64,000 nt of DNA from the NCBI GenBank assembly GCA_024180945.1, contig JAKSGN010000010.1, positions 62,001 through 126,000 on the forward strand, given 5' to 3'. Within the stretch, counting starts at the first letter, position 1. Every line of letters starts with the position of its first letter. The position numbers were made by a program, and so were the translations under genes. Origin of the DNA: Macrophomina tecta (lineage: Eukaryota > Ascomycota > Dothideomycetes > Botryosphaeriales > Botryosphaeriaceae). The notes under the pieces were generated by a model. It saw nothing but the letters and a program-made list of their open reading frames with translations, was not told the origin of the DNA and ran no database searches. Below, one piece after another: positions 1 to 10,524 of this stretch.

Positions 1-2165
1 ACATTCTCACGGCCAGTATGACATCAGAGGCCCTTGTCACCGTCTAAAAAACGCAGAGTATGTAAAGTATGTACATGCGATATACTATCGACCAATTTTG
101 GGTAAATTAGAATGCTTTCGGTGCTGTAGTAAGTCCTGTATTTTGGGGACGATGTTGGCGCACTGACCAGGTGGCCATTGACTTTCTGTGGGTGGCTGGT
201 CATACCACATCACTTCGTCGCAATAGATTTCTGGAACTGTGTGTCGTGGGAAGTCCAGCACTGCGGTATTATGTCCTTAAATCTACTTTATAGTTTGGAA
301 CGGAAAAGAAGAAACATACCGGACCTATATAGTGTATCGATGCTAAAGAATGTCGTCTTGGCATGAGAGAGCCGCTGAGATTCGTAGAGAATGTACTTCG
401 CAGTGGATCTAAGCTTCCAATTCTTTTTCGAAGACAGTAAATTGCAGCGGTACTCCACCTCTGTCACTACTGTTATATGTTGCTTTAATTTACTGCACTG
501 ATCGATGAAGGAATATGGCACACTTTTTTTATTTACTTTTTGCCTGCACCCATGTTTTTCCTGTAGTACAGCCCCTCGAAATCATCAACCCAGCCGCAGA
601 TTACGCCAAACTGGTCAGCGAAAGCTATATGAAGTAGCAAATATAGGGTGAGCACAGAGCAACCGAATTTTCTCTACTTGAGGCTCCAACGCTTCTCCTA
701 GCTCAACGGTGCGGAGACACCCCCGGGAGCACGTGCGCACGTGCGCCCAGCTTTGCTCGCTCGCTCGCGATCTAGGCATCTCGACTATCTTGCAGTGCAG
801 CCGGGTTTCGATTGGAATCCTGTCGCGTATATCCGCGAGCTGTAGCTAACCAGCAGCACTGACTCGATAATTGTGTCAGAATCGTTATCGGCTGTTGCTG
901 CTGTGCCGCTGAGCCGCCGAACACGCAAGGCAGACACGATGGTTGCCTTCGCATTTACCGAGGCTTCTACTGTGTACGACTTTATGATGCAGTAATCGTA
1001 CGTGCGACGTTGATTATGGGCGACATATTGCCATCAGCGCAGCACTACCAACTGCTAAATACGCTTGAACCTGACTGTGGAACTGTACAAAAACACCGTT
1101 CTTCAGAAGCACGCTAGTTGGGAACATCATCGTATCCATCCAGCGGGGGCTTGCCGCTTGAATTGCAGCTCAGTATTGTAGGTTTGATCCGCAGTAGCGT
1201 AGCACAGGCCCCATGCGGCGTCGGTCTGGGGTTCCTGAGCAGGGTCTGCAGGAAGCAATCAGGCCACGCCGCTCACCCTGTGGTTGTGCCCAGCCTATCG
1301 CGGATGCACCGACTCAACCCCGAGAAGAGCCCCACTTAAGCGCGGGTGTGAAGATAGTATTCGTTGCAGCACCCGGAAAGTCAGGAAAGGCGAGGGCATC
1401 GTTGGCCGAACAAGAACTGTGCCACACGGCTGCAGCGCTCCAAACGCACAGACGGAGAAAAACTTTCCGAGCGCCGTCACTTCCTTTGCTCTTGTCTCGG
1501 GCCACTTCCAGTTCGAGAGAAAAGAGAAAGAGTTAGCCAGAATCAGTGTTAGCCAGAACCAGTTATTCCGTCGTTGAGGCGTAGCTTGTGGGTAGATGGC
1601 ACGAAGCGGCTCAGAATTCTCCCGTCTGACGGCGGCACAGCAGCTCGCGACAGCAGCTCGCGACACAGCTGCTAGAACTCTGCTGCTACTTAAATCAGAC
1701 CGCCTCACGACCATTGCCGAGAGAAACTGCCGTATGGTAGTCTACTCCCACGAGATCGCGTGAGGTCTAAACATGGGAAAGCCGCACACTCGCAATTCGA
1801 TCGCGCCGACCTACACGCCTGCCTCAATGGGACTGCAGCTGCAACAGGCGACGAGCTGCGGTTGACAGAGATCTGCATGCCTCCTTGGGAAGTCTCCTAA
1901 ATTTAGACCTTCGAGCAAGAAAATCACATCCAGTAGAATCGGCTGGCCCAGACGGTGGGGCAAGCATGCGAAGCGCACAGAGCGTACATGGCATAAACGG
2001 CATACAGAGCATACAGGGCATATAAAGCACACAGTTAGCATCGAGCGCTGGATGGCATCTCCCTACAAATGTAGCGAGTGAGGATCACCGCATGTTAAAC
2101 ATGCTGCACACTGACCAGCCATAGAGGGTCTACACCGCGACTCGCGATTTTCCTCGTCAGTAATC
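1..2165. other. Intergenic region, no supported gene
   Basis: No reading frame here looks like a real protein. The longest, a minus-strand frame of 139 codons at 1295-1714, has arginine/alanine/serine-rich shadow composition and no recognisable motif. Short local repeats occur near 1633-1660 (CAGCTCGCGA units) and 1990-2035 (GGCATA/CATACAG units). Positions about 151-197 match an inverted-repeat end of the mariner element near 31 kb; see the separate entry. Confidence 0.5.
151..197 (-). repeat. Relict Tc1/mariner terminal inverted repeat
   Basis: Read on the minus strand, this stretch matches positions about 31007-31050 with only a few mismatches. The shared core is TGGCCACCTGGTCA followed by a TGCGC motif, and the flanking AGCCACC block is shared too. 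No transposase remains beside it. I infer a solo or decayed end of an element related to the mariner at 31-32 kb. Confidence 0.45.
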
Positions 2166-3208
2166 ATGTCCAGCATGCCTAACGCCGATCAAGGGGCCAC
2201 TACAAAGATCAAGAAGGTGACAACGAGGCCGAAAGCTCCGAAAAAGAAGCCAGGAAGGGCGCAGAATGGCGATGGGCCGTACTGTCCACCAGCCAGACGA
2301 CGTGGCCGGCCAAGAATCTACGGTACGTCATATTGCCTCACCTGGGCATGAAATTCAACTGAAGCCGGTGGCCAGACACAACAAACCCAGTGTTGGAAAG
2401 CTCTGGTGGCAGCTCTGAGCTCTCGTCAGCCACGCGGTCTGTAGTTGAAGCGGCCGATGCAAGAACGAGCAGAAGCGATGTCTTCAGCTGCACGAGCACG
2501 ACTGAGCTTCCCAACTCGCTTTCCACTGCCAACGACGCGTACACTTGCTTTGCGCTCCCGAGGACCGGGCCCGGGACTGGGCTCTCAAACACGTTGCCAT
2601 CCGCTGCAAGGACCTCCGAGACGACACCTACACAGTCCACGAACGAGTCTCTGCCCCCGACTGCCGATTTCCCGAACGGCATCCTGGGCTTTAATGAGAT
2701 CCAAGACGCCAATAATCTGCTTGGAGGCACACTCCTCGAAGAGACAAACGTGCAGCATTTCAATAATACAGCCAACGTCGACGGAATATTCGAAGCTACT
2801 TGGAATTCTGCTCTTTCTGGGAGCGGGCATGAGGCCATCGTTCCCACTGATCTTCTACACGGCTTCACCGCGGTGGGACCGGCTCCGTCAACTCCAACCG
2901 TGAGGGGAAAGCCTGGTCCCGCCTTTTTTTCCGCTCCTGCGGGCTTCTTCTCGACTCATCATCTCGCATACAATGGCCTGTGTAGCCATCACTTTTGTCC
3001 GAATGGTTGCCAGCCGCATTTCAACGTCGATCCAGGAATGACCGTGCAAAGCTCCTGCGGGATCACCGCCGGCGTGATCAGTCCGTCACAGTACCAGATG
3101 CCGCCTCCTGGTATGATGGAAACTCAATGGAGGCTGGTCCCGCTGACTGCATTTCCCCTGGTCCACGTTAATACGCCAAGCAATGCCAATGCGGGACATT
3201 ACCGTTGA
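2166..3208 (+). CDS. AT-hook hypothetical protein (two exons)
   Basis: Exons 2166-2322 and 2376-3208 join across a 53-bp intron (donor GTACGT, acceptor CAG, branch-like CAACTGAA). The junction is phase 1 and gives a 329-aa protein. Residues about 22-52 are lysine/arginine-rich and end in RRRGRPRIY, a classical AT-hook core that binds the minor groove of AT-rich DNA. The rest is serine/threonine/proline-rich with a short Cys/His cluster (CSHHFCPNGC) about two thirds along. Without the intron the first frame stops at 61 codons. A nuclear DNA-binding role is inferred from the AT-hook alone. I do not recognise a family for the C-terminal part. Confidence 0.5.
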
Positions 3209-3634
3209 TAACGCGCAACCCGGATGTTTTAATGGTATCTGATCTTTGTTTTGTTGAACTTGGTCGGGACGAATGATGAGTTTTTGGTTATGTGCTGCAG
3301 AAGGATGGAGGGGGCTGTCTTATACTTGACGCAGCCAAGCCACGCTACTGAATCTTGAATACACGAGAATTCCAAAAGATTTCTTTTTTTTTTTTTTTTT
3401 CTCCGATCAAGTGAACGTTTAGCCAATGCAAAGTGATATGGCCAAACGTTAGTAAAGAGCTGCAAAAGGACGAAGGAGGTCCGATGCTTCATTCTGATCT
3501 AACTCTATCCTAACTTTGAAACATTCTCCCCTCAACGTTGAAGTTCTTGTTGCCATTGAATCATCTGATACCAGAAAAACATCCAGCATGGGGAACAGAA
3601 CATGTCTATCATCAGTTTACAGTGGGCCCTGGAA
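3209..3634. other. Intergenic region with poly-T tract
   Basis: Contains a run of about 18 T near 3382-3400. No coding frame or RNA gene is evident. Confidence 0.5.
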
Positions 3635-4156
3635 CTAGACACTTGATCGCCGATGCAGCCGTTGCTCTTCCCGTGTGCTACCCTTCCCATCTACTTGAAG
3701 TCTCGTGTTGTCAGCAGCGAAGAACTCTCGAAGCCTTCGTATTTCAACGGCTTTGACTCTTGCTTCTAACCGTCTTATACGTTCCAGAATCTTCAAGTGT
3801 AGCAGGAGAACATGGTTTGTTGCATCCAATCCATCGTGGAAACCTTTGCGCCGCTCCTCTGACTGTGCTGGTGAGTAAGAGTTTTTTGCATGTATACCAG
3901 GAGAGTTCTCACCGTACCATTTCTTGGGCGGAATAAGCGTGGTTAAGCGAAGCCCGTCTGTCTGCCTGCATGTTAAATATAGGCTCCTATGAGGACTCGA
4001 GTTAGATATTTCTAGAGCATTATCATGCATCGTGTGGCAGAAAAGGCAACGCTCACATATAATTCTCTGCTGGAGTGCGAATTCAGCCGGGATGCCGTGG
4101 TGTTCTTCTCCACATGACTTGCTCCGACCTCTCTCTTCTCCTGCTCGCAGTTCCAA
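3635..4156 (-). CDS. Hypothetical protein, 173 aa
   Basis: An uninterrupted minus-strand frame from ATG to stop. The N-terminal half has a CERCLFCH cysteine/histidine patch. Residues about 115-150 are strongly helical and charged (LLLHLKILERIRRLEARVK), like a short coiled coil. I recognise no family. The composition is more protein-like than the other local frames, but the gene could be part of a larger spliced model or spurious. A LINE fragment begins just downstream on the other strand. Confidence 0.25.
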   Translation of the reverse strand: MELRAGEERGRSKSCGEEHHGIPAEFALQQRIICERCLFCHTMHDNALEISNSSPHRSLYLTCRQTDGLRLTTLIPPKKWYGENSPGIHAKNSYSPAQSEERRKGFHDGLDATNHVLLLHLKILERIRRLEARVKAVEIRRLREFFAADNTRLQVDGKGSTREEQRLHRRSSV

Positions 4157-4274
4157 TCTGGGCTTTCTGTAATGGTTAGACTGATGGCGCTTATATGGGT
4201 AACACGCCCGCCATGTGAGGCACTATATGTTATCTATGCCTGATTCATACGTTCTTACATTTTAGCGTGCGGTG

Positions 4275-4984
4275 ACAAAGATACTCTAACTCTTCGAATG
4301 CTTAGAACGTCGAGGTCAAGATTGAACGAGTCACTACACAAGATCAGAAGAGCGGATTCCCCACGGTGCGCGTGCGGACGCGGAGAAGAAACAACCAAGC
4401 ATTTTCTGCTTGAGTGCACTCGCTGGCCTGAACAGCGTACGGAGCTTCAGAGAGCGGTAGGGAAGAGGTTCGGTGATATTTCGTACATGCTAGGTGGATG
4501 GTCAGGAACGAAGCGACCGGACGGAACGTACCTCGACGGACCAGCGGAAACATGGAAGGCTGACATAGCAACGGTCAAGGCATTTGAGATCGCGACAGAA
4601 CGACTGCAGGCAGTCACTGAGTAGTGAAGATAAGAGTGCCACCATAGAGGCTGAGATCTGGCCAGTTGCCACGCCGCTACAGGGACTGGCAGCACTTAGG
4701 AAGATGTCCTGATGATTGGCCAGACGTAGGCTTGGAAAACCCACGGCTCGAGCGAGGAGAGTGTTTCTTTCTACTTCTTCTACCTCAGCGTTCTCTCCGC
4801 TCTTTTCTTCGTATCTCTTCCCTCTCCTTTTTTTTTTTTCTGCTTTTGATAACCTTGATTAGCGTGGTTTTCCCCTGTTTTGTTCCTAAGAGTGAGGGCT
4901 TTGAATGAACCGGGAGTTAATGTAGGTAAACGTCTGCTCAGTGTTAGTTCTTCCCTATGGCCGTGGAGGCCGACGGGGTGTATG

Positions 4985-5016
<32 letters not shown>

Positions 5017-5017
5017 C
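4275..5017 (+). mobile_element. 5'-truncated Tad1-like LINE, 3' end with (TCA)n tail
   Basis: Codons from about 4275 to the stop at 4622-4624 encode the last ~115 residues of a LINE ORF2, homologous to the C-terminus encoded at 32629-32990. Both share CGxxxET(V/T)KHFLLEC, a CCHC-like motif after RNase H, then FMLGGWSGT/YMLGGWSGT. After the stop comes a 3' UTR and then GGCCGACGGGGTGTATGAA followed by about ten TCA/ATC units (4986-5017). The LINE at 32.25-35.04 kb has the same tail. Everything 5' is missing, as expected when target-primed reverse transcription aborts. Confidence 0.8.
4298..4624 (+). pseudogene. LINE ORF2 C-terminal fragment
   Basis: The 108-codon frame holds the terminal CACGRGEETTKHFLLEC zinc-finger-like motif and the GGWSGTKRPDG segment of a Tad1-type ORF2. 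The reverse transcriptase, endonuclease and RNase H parts are absent, so no function is expected. Compared with the copy at 32.6 kb the peptide is diverged, so the two insertions are not recent sisters. Confidence 0.75.
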
Positions 5018-5158
5018 GATACCTGAGGTTCAGAGAGCAACCAAAGCCACATCGTCCCGCGCGATTACTTGACCATTCTCTGTTTTTCTTGTCCACAATA
5101 TAATAGTACGCGCCTGAGATGATAAACCCTGAGTCACAGCAACGTTCAAAAGGCGATA

Positions 5159-5563
5159 CAGTCGCTTGCAAAATCGAGTTCACCCTACCTCGCGAAGAAA
5201 AAGTTGTGAGCACGGACCATTTCTACGCATATTTTTTTTTTAAAGCCGCCATTTTACGGCTACAAATGACTCATCCGTACACTAGCCGCCCAAAGTCCTC
5301 AACACCTCGTTTTCCAGCCATACGTAAGCTATTGATTATAGGTGTTCGGTAGAATTCTAGACCTGAGAAAATGTTGACTTTACAGTAAGCCTGGAGTATC
5401 CCCTAAATTGCGAGGGCATAAAGTTAGCATGTCGTGATAACATCAGCTGTGATACAAAAATACATCCCAATTGATAGGTAAAAATACGCGAGGGAGAGGT
5501 CTGTGTTCAGAATCTTTTTTTTTTTTTTGTGAGGTACGGTGAAGCTGATTTTGCAAGCGACTG
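5159..5563. mobile_element. MITE with CAGT-type terminal repeats
   Basis: The ends are inverted repeats beginning CAGTCGCTTGCAAAATC. The first 17 bases match exactly, and the similarity continues for about 36 bases (TTCACC, TACCTC) with a few mismatches. TA flanks both ends (5157-5158 and 5564-5565). A length of 405 bp, TA target sites and CAGT ends fit a non-autonomous Tc1/mariner-derived element. It has no coding capacity. A T-tract lies just inside the right repeat. Confidence 0.6.
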
Positions 5564-5565
5564 TA

Positions 5566-6472
5566 AGATGACTAGGTGCCATAAAAGTGGTTCTTTAATG
5601 TCCATTTTTTTAATAGTTCTAGACATATTCACTGTCCATTACCAACTATTACGTAGTATGCGCTTATGTAATTTAGCTCACTTTTGGCTCTATGTGCAAA
5701 CCTCCCAGAAGATGCTATTGTACATCATACTATCCGTTTTGTATTCCTTGGTAAATAACCTTTGTGGAACGCGTATTTCGTTTCTTTCCTTTTTTATGCG
5801 CAAATTTTTATGGAGTACTAACTGCTAGGTTCATGTGCTATGAACGAGATGCCGGATCGTTGAAGAGAAACTGCACTCGAAGTTTGCTAACACGTGTAGT
5901 TACACAAATAATTTGTTGGAATATAACTCAATTAATTCGCACTGAATCTAAGTGCGGCGTCGTGCTTTTTTTTATCCAACATAATTACTTCACCACCGTA
6001 AAACCCCTCCCGAGACTATAGTGGTGCTAGAATTCTGAAAGAAAGGTAAAAATTCAAGCAGTTCCTATGTCGCTTTCTCTTCCACACAGATACATCTAGA
6101 AATACCGTCGAAATTTCAGTATGTCAGCTCCAGCTTTTCTCTTCCTTGCTTGTGCTCATCGCTTTTATAAGAAGAAAAATGCGTCTAACCACGACCGCTC
6201 ATATTTTGCGTCATATTTTCTTCCACACGCTGTCAAAATTATGGTAAGCTTGCTTCGGCTTTCTCTCTCCTCTTTAGTCCCAATCACTTTTATTAGATTT
6301 AAAAAGCGCCTAGCCACGGCCGCTAATGTTTGCCATCACCTTTTTTTTTTTTTTTTTTTTTTGAAAGTGGCATAAATTAGACTCATTTCCTTGGAGGTCT
6401 TGCCTATAGGCGTCTGCTTAGTAGAAATGGAAACACCGGTACGTCGTTCTCTTCGTCTCTCGAGCATTCTCA
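5566..6472. other. AT-rich intergenic region with diverged tandem duplication
   Basis: AT-rich with poly-T at 6341-6362. Segments about 6131-6211 and 6258-6340 are diverged copies of one ~80-bp unit; both hold a CTTTTAT...AA(A)AA(T)GCG(T/C)CTA(A/G)CCACG(A/G)CCGCT pattern. No gene is supported. The segment immediately precedes the casein kinase gene and presumably holds its promoter, but no clear TATA box is seen. Confidence 0.4.
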
Positions 6473-7485
6473 ATGCCCGCTCAGGACACGAGAGTAAATA
6501 AGCACCATATCTACAGCCTGCAGAATATAACTCGGCGCGTGTAGGACCTTACCTTCAGCGCGAGATATCGCATAGATAGAAAGATCGGCAGTGGCGCTTT
6601 TGGAGATGTGTATGCCGGTGAGCGTCCAGCTGCCCTTACTAGTACCGGCTGCGGTCATCCTGATGCGATCAAACAGGCACCGACATAAAGACGGGGCAGG
6701 AAGTTGCGATCAAGGTCGAGCGGAAAGATGCGAAACAATCACGGATCGCGTACGAAATCCAGGCATACTCCGCTCTCGCTGGGGGCGTGGGGGTTCCTTC
6801 TGTCCACTGGTACGGCGCCGAGCACAAGAGGATTGCGATGGTCCTGGACCTCCTCGGCCCACACTTGGAGCATATCTTCAACTATTGCAACCGCAAATTC
6901 TCACTCAAGACCGTCCTGTTATTGGCAGACCAGATAATATCTCGCCTCGAGTACATTCATCTCAAGTCATATATCCACAGAGATATCAAGCCGGAGAACA
7001 TTCTTCTGGGAACTGGGAAGCGGAGCGGTCGCATTAGCATTGTCGACTTCGGGCTGGCTAAGAGTTACCACGAGCCAGCTACTGGCCGGCACATTCCATA
7101 CAGCGATAAGAAGAAACTGACTGGCACAGCTCGCTACGCCAGCATCCACTCGCACCTCGGCATTGAGCAGTCGCGCCGTGATGACATGGAGTCTCTGGGG
7201 TACGTCCTGGTATATTTTTCCAAAGGATCTCTCCCGTGGCAAGGGCTTCGGGCCAGCACGAAGGAACAGAAGCGGAGCCTGATTCTGCAAAAGAAGTTGC
7301 TCACTCCCACGGAAGTCCTCTGTCGAGGGCTTCCGGGAGAGTTCGAGACTCTTATGAACTACGTCCGTTCACTCGGCTTTACCGACAGACCAGACTATTG
7401 CTATCTTCGGAGACTACTACACGGCTTGTTTGACCGCAAAGGTTATGAATACGACGGCAGATTTGACTGGGTGCCAAAGAGATAG
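6473..7485 (+). CDS. Casein kinase I-like Ser/Thr kinase (three exons)
   Basis: Exons 6473-6493, 6545-6617 and 6677-7485 join across introns of 51 and 59 bp to give 300 aa. The start is chosen because MPAQDTR leads straight into [19 protein letters not shown]. All kinase landmarks are present: the glycine loop (residues 22-29), VAIK Lys44, HRDIKPEN with catalytic Asp134, DFG at 155-157, and [15 protein letters not shown] in place of the CK1 signature with [17 protein letters not shown] and SLPWQGL follow. CK1 enzymes phosphorylate acidic or primed substrates. The protein ends right after the kinase domain with no regulatory tail, and several normally invariant CK1 positions differ (PENILLG for PDNFLMG). 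It is probably a divergent paralogue rather than the main Hrr25-type enzyme. Confidence 0.85.
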
Positions 7486-8109
7486 ATTGTAAGCTAGAGG
7501 AAGCAGCAGCTCGATTTCACTTGCACGGTTTGAGGGAGCACAACTACAACACCGGTTTTGTCGCAGTTCTGGCCAGCAATTTTCCTGTATCCGGATCCAC
7601 CCTGGAGGCTTCTAGACCACTTTGCTGATTATAGGAAATTCACCGCACGATGACAGCTTAGGCGTCAAAATTCTGTGTCTTTCGTACTATTATTACTGTA
7701 CATCCCTGTTCGTTGCCTTAAGTAGCTTTTAGCCGCATTAGCAGCGGTCTTCTTCCAGAAATTCATTTTCAAACCTGCTATTACCACAACATCTCAAATC
7801 AATTTCCGATTAAAATGCATATAGACAGGGTCACATAGAAAATGGTTAAAATAACTGGGCTCTAATCTTAAGCACACAGTCTCACGAGGGAAGACACGAG
7901 ATGTTGACCATTGGATATTGTTGGAACGAAAAAGCGCGACGCCACGCTCAGAATCTGAGCTGGCAGGCGTTTCACGCCACGCGGGGGAGTTAAACACTTC
8001 CAACCTCCTATAGTTACGGGCCAGCAAACATCGTAAGAGAAGTAAGAAAATATGGTAATGAATCGCTCACCGTAATGTGCGATTTAAAGACCAAAAAAGA
8101 AAAGCCGTT
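7486..8109. other. Intergenic region
   Basis: Between the kinase stop and the pogo left end. No coding frame, RNA or repeat is recognised. Confidence 0.4.
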
Positions 8110-8111
8110 TA

Positions 8112-9938
8112 ACGTGGTTTATCAGTGAGCGACGCATATCAGTAAGCGACGCACTTTTCCTTGGCGCTACCACCCTTCATCTTCCACAGGCGTTTTTTCC
8201 ACAACAAAGCATGCAAGTCCAAACAACCGAAGCACGAATTATCTTAGCCATCGAAGCTATCCGAGCATCCCGAAAACTCAGCCGCCGAGCCGCCGCAAAG
8301 ATCTATAACGTGCCCGAAGCAACGCTCCGCCATAGAATGAATGGCAGAACCGCAAAAACCGATTCCCGGCCCGCTATTCAGAATTTGACCGAGATCGAGG
8401 AAGATGTGATCGTTCAATATATCTTAGACCTAGATTCGCGAGGATTTCCACCCTCGATCGAAGATGTACGCGCAATGGCGGATGACATCCTCGCGTCGGA
8501 AAACTCTGGCCAAACCGCTTCATTAAGCGACGAGAAGAGCTGCGCACGCGTTTCTCTCGCGCCTACGACTTCCAGCGAGCCCTTTGCGAAGATCCCCAGC
8601 TTATAAGCGAATGGTTCAGCCTGTTCTCGAACATGCGGGCCAAATACGGCATCCAGGACTGCGATTTATACAACTTCGACGAGACCGGCTCTATGATGGG
8701 CATGATCTGCTCTTCTATGGTTGTTACCCGTGCCGATCGACGCGGAAAAGGCAAGGCAATTCAGCCTGGCAATCGAGAATGGGCGACCGTGATTACCTGT
8801 GTCAGTAGTGACGGCTTTGACGTTCCCCCGTTTTTGCTGGTTTAAGGCCAGTGCCACCTCGCTAATTGGTACACCGACGGCGGTCTTCCCGATTCCTGGC
8901 CTGTTAAACCGACTTCGAATGGGTGGACCGATAACCACATAGGTCTAGATTGGATTAAGCACTTCGAGAAGTATACTGCGGCGCGTATAAAGGGTGGTTA
9001 CCGGATGCTAGTACTCGATGGGCACGAGAGCCACCAATCGGTCGAATTCGAGGATTTCTGCAAGGCATATAACATTATTACCATCTATTTACCTCCTTAT
9101 TCGTCCTACTTAACCCAGCCACTCGACGTCGGCTTCTTCGGCCCGCTAAAAAGGGCATACGGCAAGGAAATCGGGTTGCTCATTCGGGCCCACATTAACT
9201 ATATTACTAAAGTTGAGTTCTTTTTAGCATTTCGCGAGGCATATAATACAACAATGACCTAAAAAAAACATTGCTGGTGGTTTTTAGGGTGCTGGGCTTA
9301 TTCTATTTGACCCGCAAGCCGTTATTTCTAAGCTAGATGTCAAGTTACGGACGCCAACACCTACGGGCACCCTGAACGCCAACGCCGACCTTTGGGTTCT
9401 CCTAGACGCCATATAACCCGACCGAGGCCATTTCGCAGTCCGAGCTGGTTATATCTCGGATTAATTGTCACTAAGGAAGCTCCCCGACGCCTATTTTTTT
9501 TTCCGCTGTCAAGCAAATGGCAAAGGGTTTGGAGGGAATGGCCGAGGAGAACCGCGCGCTTCGAAAGGCAAATGAGGCAATTAGTAAGCGCCGGAGGGCT
9601 AAAAGAACACGTATCCGTAAAGGAGGTACACTAACTACGGTAGATGCACGAGATATTTTAGCTTAAAGGAATGCTGAGGAACAGGTAGCGCGCGATAGGC
9701 GTGAAAATCGGGATGGCGGTAGAGCGAGGCCGGCGACTATACGGCGATGCGGTACCTGCGGCGAGCCCGGTCATAATGCACGAACGTGCTAGGTCGAAGA
9801 AGTAATGTCTGATGTCTACAGCTCCGACTAATTTCAATTAATTTCAGCGATGTTGGCTGCGCAATTTGGGTGAAGAGTGATAGCGCCAAGGAAAAGTGCG
9901 TCGCTTACTGATATGCGTCGCTCACTGATAAACCACGT
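8112..9938 (+). mobile_element. Fot1/pogo-family DNA transposon with perfect 58-bp TIRs
   Basis: 8112-8169 and 9881-9938 are exact inverted copies of each other, beginning ACGTGGTTTATCAGTGAGCG. TA duplications flank them (8110-8111 and 9939-9940). The length, 1827 bp, fits Fot1/pogo elements. Each TIR holds two tandem, slightly different units of the form TCAGT(G/A)AGCGACGCA, a likely transposase-binding pair. The internal transposase is broken (separate entry). Intact ends with a dead gene mean that any movement would need enzyme from another copy. Confidence 0.9.
8211..9795 (+). pseudogene. Degenerate pogo/Fot1 transposase
   Basis: The N-terminal frame (8211-8606) encodes a psq-type helix-turn-helix (KLSRRAAAKIYNVPEATLRHRM) and the start of a CENP-B-type domain (LDSRGFPPSIEDVRAMADDIL). 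The frame is then lost. The DDE domain resumes in another frame: YNFDETGSMMG (first Asp), a stop at 8843-8845, LVLDGHESHQ (second Asp, about 9003) and YLTQPLDVGFFGPLK (third Asp, about 9115), then a stop at 9260-9262. Beyond that, fragments of the lysine-rich tail and a C-terminal zinc knuckle (CGTCGEPGHNARTC, about 9750-9790) are still readable in shifting frames. At least one frameshift and several stops inactivate it. Confidence 0.85.
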
Positions 9939-9940
9939 TA

Positions 9941-10194
9941 CGTTACTTCTTTTCCCGTCGCATTAAAAAAATGCGGAGATGTCATACTTCATGACGCTAA
10001 TGCAAGCTACCATGGGAAAATCCTTTGTCAAGAGAGCACAGACTTCAATAAAGAGTACGCACGTAAGTTATATTGTAGCTCACAATACGAAGCCTCCACA
10101 GCCCTCGTAGTCACACTTTTCCCCGCGGTAGAAATGACCGTCCACTGGGTCGCTCCTTTATCTTCGCTTTTAATGTTTCGAAGAAAAGGAATTG
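9941..10194. other. Short intergenic region after the pogo element
   Basis: No gene seen. Holds a short (A)n tract near 9965. Confidence 0.4.
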
Positions 10195-10400
10195 TTGGAA
10201 TATCTAGTTATCACGAGTTAGCAAAGATTATGAAATTAACTTAGTTAAGCTCTATTCAGCAGACGACAATAGGCATCTTCGGGTTCTCCACACTTTCAAC
10301 CACCCTTTCGGTACCATGCTTCCTCATCTCTTGATCATTCTGACCATCAAGAAGTCCAACAGGAATCCCCCTTGCAAATATACGTCTGCCAGCAACCCGT
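10195..10400 (+). repeat. Copia-like solo LTR remnant, copy 1
   Basis: Begins TGTTGGAATATCTAGTTATC, the usual TGTTGGAATA start of many fungal Ty1/copia LTRs. It aligns in the same orientation with 12431-12600 over the head and again over CCTCATCTCTTGATCATTCTGACC. The 3' end (expected ...CA) is not clear and no internal copia sequence is present. Confidence 0.45.
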
Positions 10401-10524
10401 GCACACCATTGTCTTAGCTCTTCTACTCACGCCTTAGACTCACCTGGTGCCCCAGCAACTGACGCAGTAGCGTGAATCTAATCGCCTCGTCAACGGTGTA
10501 GAATTACTTAGATACAAATACGCT

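Noticed and set aside
1295..1714. Minus-strand 139-codon frame
   Set aside because: Overlaps three plus-strand frames of similar length in GC-rich sequence, and no protein features are seen.
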